From Sphagnum compactum (lineage: Eukaryota; Bryophyta; Sphagnopsida; Sphagnales): a stretch of DNA of 64,000 nucleotides. The DNA is taken from positions 15,800,213 to 15,864,212 of the forward strand of contig OZ234493.1 in the NCBI GenBank assembly GCA_965153455.1. The letters run 5' to 3'. The translations under genes and the position numbers were made by a program. The notes below the pieces were generated by a model. That model saw nothing but the letters and a program-made list of their open reading frames with translations, made no database searches and had not been told where the DNA came from. This document shows, piece after piece, positions 45,331-56,150 of this stretch (position 1 is its first letter; each line of letters opens with the position of its first letter).

Positions 45331-48300
45331 ATGTCGGAGCTTGTAGCGATGGTGATGACAATGGCGGCAGCAGCAGCAGCAAGAAGGTTTGCCAGTTTTT
45401 CAAGTGCATATGCATCGCCAGTGAAGCATGCTGTTGCTGCATGTACGCTACTGAAGAAGCAGCGTGGAAATCCGTTGTCCCTGGTTTTGTTGCAATGGGT
45501 GAGGAGGAGAGGAGGATTTCCCTCATCTGATGATATTATCTCTGCAGCCAAAAAAACCACCCTTGTCAGCGATCAAAGAACTCAAGGTAACAAAATGGTT
45601 CAAGCACTTTCAATTCTCCCAAGGACTCAGTCCCTCATGATTCGCCAAAGAGAATTCTGATTCTATTCGTCATGGTTTAGGGTTTAGGGTTTTGTGAAGA
45701 GATTAGGGTTGGTTTAGGTCAAGAGGAAGATCTTTTTGATGCTCTGAATCTCAAAATATCGGTTTTTAAGAATAGTCAGTCCTTCACAATTTGGCGGAGA
45801 ATTCTCATTCTTTTCATCGTGGTTTAGGGTTTAGGGTTTTGTAAAAGAGGTTAGGGTTGTTCTAGATCAAGAGTAAGTTCTATGCTCTGAAGCTCAGAAT
45901 ATGTGTTGTTAAGGAGAGTCAGTGCTTCACAATATTTGGAAAGAATTCTCATTCTTTTTATTGTGTTTAATGGTTTAGGTTTTGGTAAAGAGATGAGGGT
46001 TGATTTAGATCAAGAGTAAGATCTTGTTGATGCTCTGAAGTTCAAAATCTGTTGTTAAGGAGAGTCAGTCCTTCACAATATTTGGAAGAGAATCCTCATT
46101 CTTTCCAATGTGGTTTAGGGTTTTGTAAAGAGATTTAGGGTTGGTTTAGATCAAGAGCAAGATTTTCTTGTTGTTAAGGCTCCGAAGCTCAAAATCTGTT
46201 GTAAAGATTTCACTCTTCTCAAAAAGATACTAATCTGTCAGTGGTTTTGCAATTCAATGTATTGCATTATATGAACTTGACACTCTCAAGTTCTTCTTGG
46301 GGGGATGTTTGCAAGGGTCACTGTGTCATCTCAGACCACCAGTAAACCTGAAGGATCTAGGAAGGGAAATAAGGGGACAATGCTTCAGCACTGACATCAA
46401 CACTAAGACAGTGCCGGTGGCAGTGATATCCACCCACAAAGTCATGGCTGTGAACGTGGGAGCTCTCTTGAAGGTCTTTTTTTTTCTAAGCCCAAATGGA
46501 CTTTCTGCTTGAGCAATGCTATGCAATTCCATGTGGAACATAGGGCTACCATAGCATGGGCAAAGCTCCAAGCTCTGATTTCCAATCGGTGAAATTCTAG
46601 TCATACCATAATCCTTAAATTTGTTGGAAAACAATTTTAATTGTCTGAAAAGCTTTGTAGTTTCAGTCACTTTGGTTTGTCCTGTTTTGAGTATTCTTTT
46701 GCAATAAGTTTGAAGCGTGCAAGTTCAATCCTTGTGTTGGAATTGGTGGGTGTTTCAAGCATGAGGGTGTGAAGGTTGTGGTATATTTAGTAGGGGTTTG
46801 AAGAAGGTCCAAGATTTTCATATATTCAGGTGCAAGGGTGCTGCAGGTGGCATAATATTTTGTTCTCTGGTTTTAGATAGATTTGCTTGGCATGGATGTG
46901 GATATTGATGTCACTGTTGGGGACAACCTTGAAGAAATCAGTCTTGAGGTGAGAGAGAGTTCAGCTTTCACTTTTGCTATTGTTTCTTCTATCCTTTTCC
47001 CCCTCTACACCACCATCAGCTCCTCTTTTTTAACATTTGTGTCTATTTGATTTCCTTTTTTATCAAATGTATAGTAACTCTCATTGTTTGCATGCAATAA
47101 CCTAGCAACCTTTGGAAAGTTTCGTATGATTGTCAAATTGCAAGAGAGCTTTTAGATCTGTTGTTTCTCCAAGTTGAAGAACTTTAGATGGTTTCTTCTG
47201 GAGTGATGCATTTGTATTTTTCCAATGGTTTCAGGCACAATGGGATGTTTGGCATCATCATGGGGATGGAGACTGGTCTTTCCTTACTATCTCCAGACCA
47301 GAGAATCATGTCTGTGAGTACTTCACCTGACAATGACTCTTAGATCATTGTGGTGACCTGGTGATACACATCTTTTGAAAGCAGTTGTAGACCCATACAT
47401 ATTTGAATACCAGTTGTAGGCCATATGCACAGACATACCCATTATGGCCATCTCGTGGTTTCTTATGACTTACTCAGCCAGTTGTAAATGTTCAGTTGTG
47501 GATGCATAATTTCACGAAAGAATATGTTTTTACCATGTAAAATGTGGACCTTCATCTTACATGACTATGGACCAAATGGGCTTGGAAGGGCTTCACAAGC
47601 TTGCAGGATTTACAGATGCTGAATACAGAGGTCTTAGGGCAGTGAAGGCAGCTATGCCTGCACGGTGGTGTAGCTTAGCTGTGGAAGCAGGCACATGCCC
47701 AGTCCACATTCAGAGCCTGGTTTGCATACTTCACTCAACTGCCTGTTCTTGAGTCAAGTTTCGCTTCTATTTTTTCTCCGCATTTTTGTTTGCCTAGTTG
47801 CTGCTCATTATGGGCAAACCCAAATGGGGTTGGAAGGGTGGCTACACAAGCTTGCACCTTTGGGGATGCATCTTTGAACTGAGAATGCATCCTTGTGGTG
47901 GCTTGCTCTTTTTTGAAAATTAACAAGTATTGGGTGTTGTCAACATATTTGTAGAGAGAAGGAAGCTTGAATGTGAAGACCTCAGGAGGACCGATTAAGA
48001 TTGGTATATCCTCTTCAACTGCATAAAACTGTATTGTCAGCTACTTAAACATCATGTTTGTCTACAGGGGCTAGAACCTGTCGAATGGTTTAGAAAAACA
48101 GTTGTTGTCCAGCTGGTTCTCACAATGGATCATCTGCTGTAACTTCGACAATTTTTGCTGGATCCATGATTCTGAATGTAATATTTATATTAACTTCTCT
48201 TCAGCACTGAATGATAAATGCATAAAGGAGACATAAAGGGGAGTACTGCAACCATTGCTTCCAGTGGAGGTTCTTTCACAGCTGGAACGGTAATACCTTT

Positions 48301-50519
48301 CTTTTGCTTGCGCTATGTTGGATGTGCCTTCAGACATTTAGACTTTGCGTGCTTCAATGTTGTCGTAAGACTAAAGTAGTAAGCTTCAGGTTCTAGAGTT
48401 CAGGGTCCCAGCAGGGGCCATTTTGGGGTAGGTGGTGTATTTTGTCCAGGTTCCTCTACTTCCATTGCAATGTTTTGATTAAAATATTTGTTGTGGGGTT
48501 TTGTGCTAGGTTTCAGCAGATTCGTCAATCAAAACAGTAGGGGGCAGAGTGTCAATCAAACAGTTGGTGGGCATAAGCTTAGATATCAATACTGGAGGAG
48601 GCGAAATTGTTCTTGGATCACTCTATGGAAATGGTTTGAAAACTATGTGACCCATGTTGTTGTCAACTGGTTTATGTACATGCAACAGATTGCTACCTGC
48701 AACATAAGAGGGTGGTTGTTGTGCATGTGGTTGTCAATGCACATCAAGTCAGCTCCTGCTTTTCTATATCACAGAACCAAGAAAACCATATCCACAAATT
48801 ACATGTCTTTTGATTGCACAACTGTATTGTCCTTGACTTTGCATTGAAAACTTCTTGTGTGATGTGTGCAGATGTAAGACTGGAATCTTGTGGTGGATCT
48901 GTTCAGGCAAAACATATTCAAGCTCAAAACAATGTGCTTGTAAGTTTTTCATCATATCTTCAGCTATGCAGATATCTCAATTTATCTATCAGCTTTGTGG
49001 AGCTCAGCTGCAAGTGCAAATGCTTCTTAAGTTTCATAGATGGGAATTCCTCAGGTCATTCCTGAGAATTCAGCAGGTCTGAGATAGGTAGGTAGCTAGG
49101 TTGGTCAGAGTGATAGCTGCTAGATAGGCACCTTTGTGTGTTTCTGGCTTGTGTTTTTTATGTGAGTTCTTTCCACTGGAACCATTTTCTGTTCTTTGTA
49201 CAAGATTGCCAAGTTGACATAATTCCAATGCTGGCAGGTGTTGACAGAAGGTGGGAGTGTGAACATCAAAGGGCTTGATGGGTGGGTGTCATGTTCTTAT
49301 TTCAAAGCTTCCTTCTTATCACTTGTCCAAGGACCTAGACACTTCCATGACCCAGAACCCGAATAAAGCACTTTGAAATTGGTGGTCGTAAACTGAGTAA
49401 CCTGAGGTTGATTCAAGATGTGCATATTATAACCACTCTCTCTTGCAATCATGTGAAAGGATGTCACTAAATGTTGTTAAGTCTGTGTTATTGTGTGTTG
49501 CAAACATGGATTCATGCCTGTTACTGAACTGTTGTCAGTGTGACTGCAGAAATGCAAAAATTGTGACTGGTGGAGGCTCGGTGGAGTTGCAAGTGCATGA
49601 GCATGCAGGAGAGGTAAATTCACTGATCCCAGTATATCACTGTTCCAATTCAGTTGCAAAAGTTCTCATGGATCTAGTGTAAACTGTTGGTGATTGGAAT
49701 ATATGGCAGGATACCAATCCAGCTGCTGATGTGCTAAAGAATGTTTTACCTCTTCCAGGTTGAAATTGATGCTAGCAAAGGAACTGTAACACTATACTTC
49801 TCAGAACAGATCTCCGGACAGGTTTGAGCTCAACAGACCCTTCCTTCTTAACGCCTCTTTGCTGAAGATGATTCCATAATAGAACCTTTGTAAGTGAAGA
49901 TAGTGGAATGTTTATCTGCAAAGTTTTGTATCTGGTTGCTTGTACTGCAGTCACTGGAAATACAGATTATTACCCCTTTTATCTCACATTGGACTTTGAC
50001 TCAGCCAGTAGCCAGATGCAGGTGGAGTTTGTCTCAATGACAGGAATCCTGTATTTTTGTAGGGTCCACAAACTGTGGGATTCTGGGTGGAATTTTCAGA
50101 GAAATGAGGATTTGGAAGTAAAGAGTGTTTTTTCCAGTTTAAAGAAAAGCTTTTATACTGTGATGTAGTAGTATTGTTGACCTTTGTTTTTTGTGGTATT
50201 TATTCTTGTGAAGGTGGAGTTCCAAGGAGCTCAAGATCTGGAACAGGAATTTCCTATCTTGAGTGTTACTAATGAGCCTGGAGTTTACTCATTTTCAGGA
50301 GAGGGGAGGCCACAGATTGATACTACTAGCCGGGCCAGTCGCACTCATGACGCCAATGAAGCTGGCCGAGTTTTTCCTTTTACATGTCAAGTTAAAATTC
50401 TTTCTGCTGGCACTGTGTATATCAAGAAACGTAGCTGGTTAGAAATTGCAACAGCAAATAGTCTTCCTAAGTTTGTGAAGGAACAGAAGACAAACAAAGG
50501 TACGAACGGTTTAGTGTAG
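45331..50519 (+). CDS. DUF4097/FAM185A-like beta-helix protein, 13 exons
   Basis: I built this model from splice borders and phases: 45331-45586, 46316-46473, 46877-46948, 47235-47313, 47631-47719, 47955-48003, 48228-48289, 48510-48633, 48872-48939, 49238-49281, 49550-49613, 49759-49821, 50214-50519. It sums to 477 residues and a stop. Exons 6-12 encode a run of glycine-marked strands (TSGGPIKIGD, SSGGSFTAGT, TVGGRVSIK, NTGGGEIVLG, SCGGSVQAKH, TEGGSVNIKG, TGGGSVELQV), the repeating pattern of DUF4097 adhesin-like folds as in animal FAM185A. The N-terminus (MSELVAMVMTMAAAAAARRF) is Ala/Arg-rich, suggesting organelle targeting. Function is unknown; no enzyme residues are seen. Least certain are the starts of exons 2, 5 and 7. 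An alternative end splices from 50499 to 51121 and closes with DLKFQEHRKLQDQD. Confidence 0.82.
45640..46215 (+). repeat. Tandem array, about 146 bp, inside intron 1 of the FAM185A-like gene
   Basis: Four copies carry GTGGTTTAGGGTTTAGGGTT, then GTAAAGAGATTAGGGTTG, TTTAGATCAAGAG, GATGCTCTGAA and GTCAGTCCTTCACAATTTGG. The GGTTTAGGG words fall near 45673, 45820, 45968 and 46111. The telomere-like words make each copy a potential telobox site inside the first intron. Confidence 0.85.
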
Positions 50520-51268
50520 GATTGGTAAATGAGTGCGCCTGGGAGTGATGCTGGTTAAAAAGACTTCACCAGGCTGGTATTAGTTTGGATGTAGTGTACT
50601 GACTGATTGTAATGTGGTGATAGAAGAGTTTAAACAATTCACAATAATTTTGCATATCCATAACATGCATATTTAAGTATAGAGTAAGTATTAGTTTTAA
50701 ACCAGAGACTGTAGGAAGATGTTTTCGATAGAGTAGGTTATGGCATAAATTTGGACTTTTCGTGTTGGCTGCATCTGAAGAATATGTAGTTTTCGTTTAA
50801 TCCCCCATTTCAAGTTGATGAATGATGTTGTTTACATTTGCTCTCACTTTTGGAGAGAATTTGATTTTGTTTTTTGGAGTTTATGTGTGCCATTTCATTC
50901 ACATTTCCTATTTTAACTGCTGCTGATTTGAACTTGCTGAACTTGCCATAAGTGACAGAGCCATCATGTGATGAGCACCTTGTTAAAGGAAAAAAACTGA
51001 GGAAATCTATGAGTGTTTATGTTCTACCTATCTTGTAATTTCTCCTACTCTAAATTGCCTTCACAAGATGTACATGATCTCAAGTCGTCCAATATTTGTG
51101 CAATGCTTTTCATAGCACAGATCTGAAGTTTCAGGAACACCGCAAGCTCCAGGATCAAGATTAAGGTAGGTCCTCACAGATTCCCACATACTAAACAGAG
51201 ATTTCTAATACTTCTCTTTTGAAGCTTGTTGCTGGATGATGGGTGCTGATAATGCATGGGTACTTCTG
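50520..51268. other. Interval between two convergent genes
   Basis: Presumed 3' flanks of the FAM185A-like gene (plus) and CDT1 (minus). It includes a possible extra plus-strand exon at 51121-51164 with a good acceptor (TTTTCATAGCACAG) and a strong donor (TTAAG|GTAGGT) just after it. An 88-bp duplication (CTTCTCTT.TGAAGCTTGTTG at 51211 and 51299) crosses into the CDT1 last exon. Confidence 0.5.
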
Positions 51269-54200
51269 CTATGGAGCTTGTGATGGGTGATGATAATGCT
51301 TCTCTTCTGAAGCTTGTTGCTGGAGAATGGATTGATGTTTTTGTGTGGAACACAGCCTCTTGTGAACAACTACCACATCCACATTCTTACTAATTCTGCA
51401 TTTGCACATAAGAATCTGCAGATCTTAGTAACCAGGTTGACAAAGAGATAAATCATTTCTCTATACAAAACAGATGGCTAATGAGATGATCATTCACATG
51501 TTCAAAATGCTTTCAACACAGGCATGCTATTCTCTTATAGTTTTGCTCCAAAATTGCTTTTTGACTCTGAAAAATGTCATCTGCACAAATGTGTCATCTT
51601 CAAGCTTTGAAGTTGCAAGGACATGCATGATCCAGTTGTATACAACTCCAAAGGAAAGGGGGAAAATTACCTGTACAGATTATCTCCAGCAAGGGAGGGC
51701 TTGACAGTGATCCACTCAGGGGCTGCTTCTAGCAAGAGCTTCAATCGTTCCTCTACTTCTCCTGCTCCAACCCACAAAGTCCTTTTGATTGGTTAGCACC
51801 AGTAAACTTCTGAGCACCTGCTGCAAGAGACACCTGTTCTATATGTTGTCTGTTGTTTATTTTCCTGGTTTTTTACCTGAAAATTTTGAGAAAAGTTTCT
51901 TGTCTTCTGCACTAGTGGCTGCTGGAAAAATCTAGCAAAGCAGATACCTTGATCTAGCAAAGTGGGTACCAACTTATCTGGCAAAGTGGGCATGTACCTT
52001 GATCTGTTGTCTCAGGATTGGAGGATAAGACTTTGGAGATGAGTTCGTTGTGAGGAATGACAGTGCGGTTGCAGGATTGGAAGATGAGGCGAAGCTGGTT
52101 GAACAGTTGTGGCAGACCTGATAGCATGAGTTGTTGCCGCCGCTGCTTCAAAGTTCCATTACTTCGCTCTTCTGATGCCTTTTTCTCTTCCTCCATCACC
52201 TGTCACCAATACATTCACCTTCAGGACAGGATCTAGATCCTAGTTTCCTTCATGTGCCTTGCAGCATGGTTAGTGGTACAAGTGAAATTTGTCTAGAGTT
52301 TTCTCTGCAGTAATTTTACTTGCAGAGAGACTAACTGAGAGAGAGGGAGCTTCACATACCGAGTGCACAAGTTCAGCTGGTAGACACTGTATCATGTTCA
52401 TGTCTGCGTCTGAAACCGACTCCATCTCAGAAGAGAGAGGAATCTCCTGTTCTTGAGCAGCAGCATCACCAGTGATGCTCGAATTGCAAGGAACTTCATG
52501 CTGTTTGTGAGCATCATAATCATCAGCGATGCTTGAATTGCTCTTAGAATCTGAAAGCCCTCGAGTTGAAAGAGGGGATTTGCTGGGTATCTTCACAGGC
52601 GTTTTGAAAGTGAGGGATCTCATTGTAGCAGTCTTCTTTACAGGGGTGGCAACAGCATCAGGACAACAGGAAGGAGAAGAATTAGCTGAGGACAAGAGGG
52701 TCTTGGAGGGATCAGTACTCATGGGACACAGTGGTGTGCAGGGGGAGAAATTGTTGACCATACCAGACCTGTGTGCATGAGATTCCTCCACAGATGGCTT
52801 CATGGGTGTGCTCAGAAGGGAAGAAGAGGCATTCTGGCTGGCATTCATGACATTCTGATCTACAGTATTGCCACTCTGAACTGCATGTGCCTCCTCCATA
52901 ACAGACCTGGAAGAAAAGTGAGGTTTGAAGGACTGAGAAAAGTGCGAGAGCTTGGCTGGGTCTCTAGAGACTATATCACGGTTCTGAGAATTGCTGCTAG
53001 AGATCAACCCTACGAAGCTTGCCAAATCCAGAGCTTTAGAGGAGAACTGTGGTCGAAAGGAATGTGCAAAGTGACCTGCGGTTTTGACTGAGATTTCAGA
53101 CTTGGGAGGAATTAGGGCATGTCTATGAGGAGCAGTGTTGATCTCTAGAGGAATACATGTAGTTGCAGGAGACATCTCAAAGTCCACGGCATTGTCTTCA
53201 GCATGGCGCTGGTGGCATCTGACATCTTTTTCAGGCATTGAACCTGGCTGGCTCATGAATCCATGAGAGATCTCCAAAACCTTGGAGTTCCCAGAACTAC
53301 CCCCTGTTGCAGCTGCACCTCCAGCCTTGAACAATCGTTCAGGTAGTCGATCTTCTGGTACATCGTCTTGCTGCTCATAACACACCCCCAAAAAAAGCTC
53401 CATTAGCTACAGCTGTACTCTTCCTTGCTCCTCACTTGGTTTCCATGCAGAAGTACATCAACAAGCTCTCCCTAAACCCTCTCTCTCTGTCTCTCTCTCT
53501 GTCTTCTGAGGTGCATCTGTGTTACCTCAGGATGCATGTTTGCAAATTCCAGCAGTCTTCTATGAAAGGCTTTCCTTCGTTCCACGGAGCTGATCTTGGG
53601 TTGTTTCCTAACAGAGCTGATCAACTCGGAGCTCTGTAGCTCACTCTCTTCCTCCTCCTTCTCAGCAGGAGAAGGCATTGGCAATAGAGATATGGACAGA
53701 TCCCATTTGCTTCTTTGCAAGTCTGAATCCCAGCTCCTGACATACTCCAGGTGCACTGCTTCTGGTAGAATGTGCTTGATCTGAGCCAAATGCTGGTGAA
53801 GAAACCGTCTGGGAGTACAACCCAAAAGAGAATGAAGGACTTCAGATGTGCTTGTTGGGTCGAAGTCCAATGGAAACGAAAGACTTGCAGAACCGGCAAT
53901 GCTTGAATTCAGGGATCTAGTACGTACCTTTGTGTGGTTGCCTCGACTGTGGAACAAACAGATTCGAAAGTGCAGCGTTGACAGCGGATTGCAAGCAAAC
54001 TCACTGCAGCTTCCAATCCCTCATAGAAAGCCTTCAAGACTGCAAATCTGCACAGTTCTCTTGTTCATTCTCTGCCTCAGTTCTTCACCTCAAATCTAAA
54101 GTTTGCAATCCACAGTGAGGAGAGAGACAAAATGGGTATGTCACAAAGCTGGGAAAGAAGACGAAAACAGAGAGGGAAATGGCTTACTTGGGAGGGAGCT

Positions 54201-54477
54201 TTGAAGGAGCAGAAGACCTCTTCACTGGCGACCTGCTACCATCATCGATCGTCTCCTCGACTCCGAGGTCCAATGTTCGCTTCCGCTTCGAAGAAGGAGC
54301 TGCTGAGGGACCCGGCAAGTCTTCTTCCTCTTCTCCTCCAGAAGCTGCTTTCGTATTCCCCCTTTTCCGACGACTCCTGAAGCTTAGTAATCCGCGTCTC
54401 GCTTTCTCTGGGTCGACACCCAGATGGCCTGTTTGCAGCAATGCGCGCCTCACAACTCGTCTGTGAATGTCAGACAT
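51269..54477 (-). CDS. CDT1: DNA replication licensing factor CDT1, 7 exons
   Basis: CDT1 works with CDC6 and ORC to load MCM2-7 on origins in G1. Exons by phase: 54477-54188, 54047-53928, 53808-53526, 53370-52360, 52199-51998, 51761-51671, 51395-51269 (707 residues). Exons 1-3 encode LPPKFAVLKAFYEGLEAAVS and, across a junction, QRRFLHQHLAQIKHILPEAV, the geminin-binding-type domain (about 93-231). Exon 4 (232-568) is a long linker with many SP/TP sites (STPMKPS, ATPVKKT, FKTPVK) suggesting CDK control, and a repeated HF..SF.P.FSS motif. Exons 5-6 encode the C-terminal MCM-binding winged helix (RLIFQSCNRTVIPHNELISK, ETTDQGEVEERLKLL, PEWI..GDNLYR). The last exon is least certain: its last roughly 30 residues fall in duplicated DNA. 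I see no PIP-degron at the N-terminus. Length exceeds Arabidopsis CDT1a (about 570). Confidence 0.88.
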
Positions 54478-54745
54478 CGTCTTGTTGCGAGCAGAAGAAG
54501 AGCAGCGGAAGCAGAGGCGACAGAGCAAAAGAAGACGGACGACAACACAAAGAATGAGCGAATTCTTCTTTGAATAATGCGAAATGGGTGATGAAGCTAT
54601 CGAGCAATAGAGGCTCTGATCACGACATAGAGTCAAGAAATCGTCACGATTTGCATTTCAGTTACCACCAAAATTCTCGATCGGTGACGACGAAGAGCGG
54701 CGAGGAACATGAAGTGCGAAGAGTGCGCATCGGGTGCTTTTCAAA

Positions 54746-54755
54746 GCGCGGGAAA
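54746..54755 (-). promoter_or_regulatory. E2F-type site upstream of CDT1
   Basis: GCGCGGGAAA on the plus strand is TTTCCCGCGC on the minus strand, a full match to the E2F consensus, about 270 bp before the CDT1 ATG. A second TTCCCGCG lies at 54775-54782, and a CCAAT word at 54762-54766 lies between them. CDT1 is a known E2F target in plants and animals, so G1/S control is a reasonable inference. Confidence 0.65.
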
Positions 54756-54774
54756 GGTCGACCAATGGGGTTGC

Positions 54775-54782
54775 TTCCCGCG
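54775..54782 (+). promoter_or_regulatory. Second E2F-type site upstream of CDT1
   Basis: CTTCCCGCGTTT contains TTCCCGCG, a one-mismatch-class E2F site in the opposite orientation to the site at 54746, 29 bp away. Confidence 0.5.
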
Positions 54783-54799
54783 TTTGCTGACTGGAAGGG

Positions 54800-55814
54800 A
54801 CTTTTTCATCCATAACAGTTTGTTTTGCATCCATGCTCCTTCCTCTTTTTCCTTCTTTTTTGTTTTAAAAAAAAATTGTTGTTATTATTTTAATTTGTTT
54901 TTGTTTTTTATTTTAATTTGTTTTTGTTGTTTCTATTTTTATTTTTTTCTTTTTTTCTTTTTTTTTCTTTTTTTTGGGTGTGTGGGAAAACAATCCATGT
55001 GACAAGATCCTACCAAAGTTTTAGTTTTTTCTTTTTTTTGTTTTTGGTAGGGAGAATTAAGAACTGAAGAAATATATATATATACTTTGGCTTCAAATTG
55101 CTTCACAATACTAGTGACAATCAATTGACATAACGTCAAAATATTAATATGTTTTTAAATTAGTTAAATAATTTTTAAAAATAATTAGTTCCTAGACATT
55201 GGTAGTCTATGATTATATCTAGATTGATCATGAAATTATTTCCACTTCCATTAATTCTAGAATATGAGATTTAATTTTCATTTATTAAAACATTAACATT
55301 TCTAACACCTATGATATATATATTTTTGACTACTTCTGATGCTTAAAAAGCAATTTTTTTTTGGCCTTTGCCAATGACCAACACTCAATGTCCCTCAATG
55401 TCCTAATTACCATGCATCCCAATGACCCCTCATTCAAAAAATATATAAAATGTAAAATATTTTAAACTCTCGTGCATGCAAGTAAATCTACAATATAATG
55501 AGCAACTACAAGTGTAACTACTCTAAATAACACACTTGTCAATTTTTAACTTCACTTAGGATTAAATATTTTTCATCTAATTTACATAATGTGATGTAAT
55601 ATATATTCAAGAATGACATATAAAAATATGAGTCAATTATATCAACATTTGAGGATGAAAAAGAACTAATTAAACATTTTTAACTAGTTCTAAGGTCCTA
55701 AGTAAGTCATATAAGAATGATCAAAATTAATTTAGATTTGTTTGAATTTTTTTCATATTCATGTAGATTTAATCATTATTAAACTTTACATGGTTTCAGA
55801 TCATCATTGGAATT
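54800..55814. other. AT-rich intergenic stretch upstream of CDT1
   Basis: A T-rich run (about 54840-54980) and AT-rich text. No gene or array seen. Confidence 0.5.
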
Positions 55815-56150
55815 GATATATAAATAAATTGTAAAATTCAGAATCTATAATTTTCTTTCCAATAATTCTTGAATAAATATAAAGATAAGTTGTAAAATTC
55901 GGAATCTACAATTTTCTTTCCAATAATTCTTGAATAAATATAAAGATAAGATGTAAAATTCTGAATCTACAATTTTCTTTCCAATAATTCTTGAATAAAT
56001 ATAAAGATAAGTTGTAAAATTCGGAACCTACAATTTTTTTTCCAATAATTCTTGAATAAATATAAAGATAAGTTGTAAAATTCAGAATCTACAATTTTCT
56101 TTCCAATAATTCTTGAATAAATATAAAGATAAGTTGTAAAATTCAAAGAA
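55815..56150. repeat. Tandem array, 61-bp unit, about five copies
   Basis: TGTAAAATTCGGAATCTACA, then ATTTTCTTTCCAATAATTCT, TGAATAAATATAAAGATAAG. TGTAAAATT starts at 55830, 55891, 55952, 56013, 56074 and 56135, exactly 61 bp apart. Copies are nearly identical, so the array is young. Confidence 0.95.
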
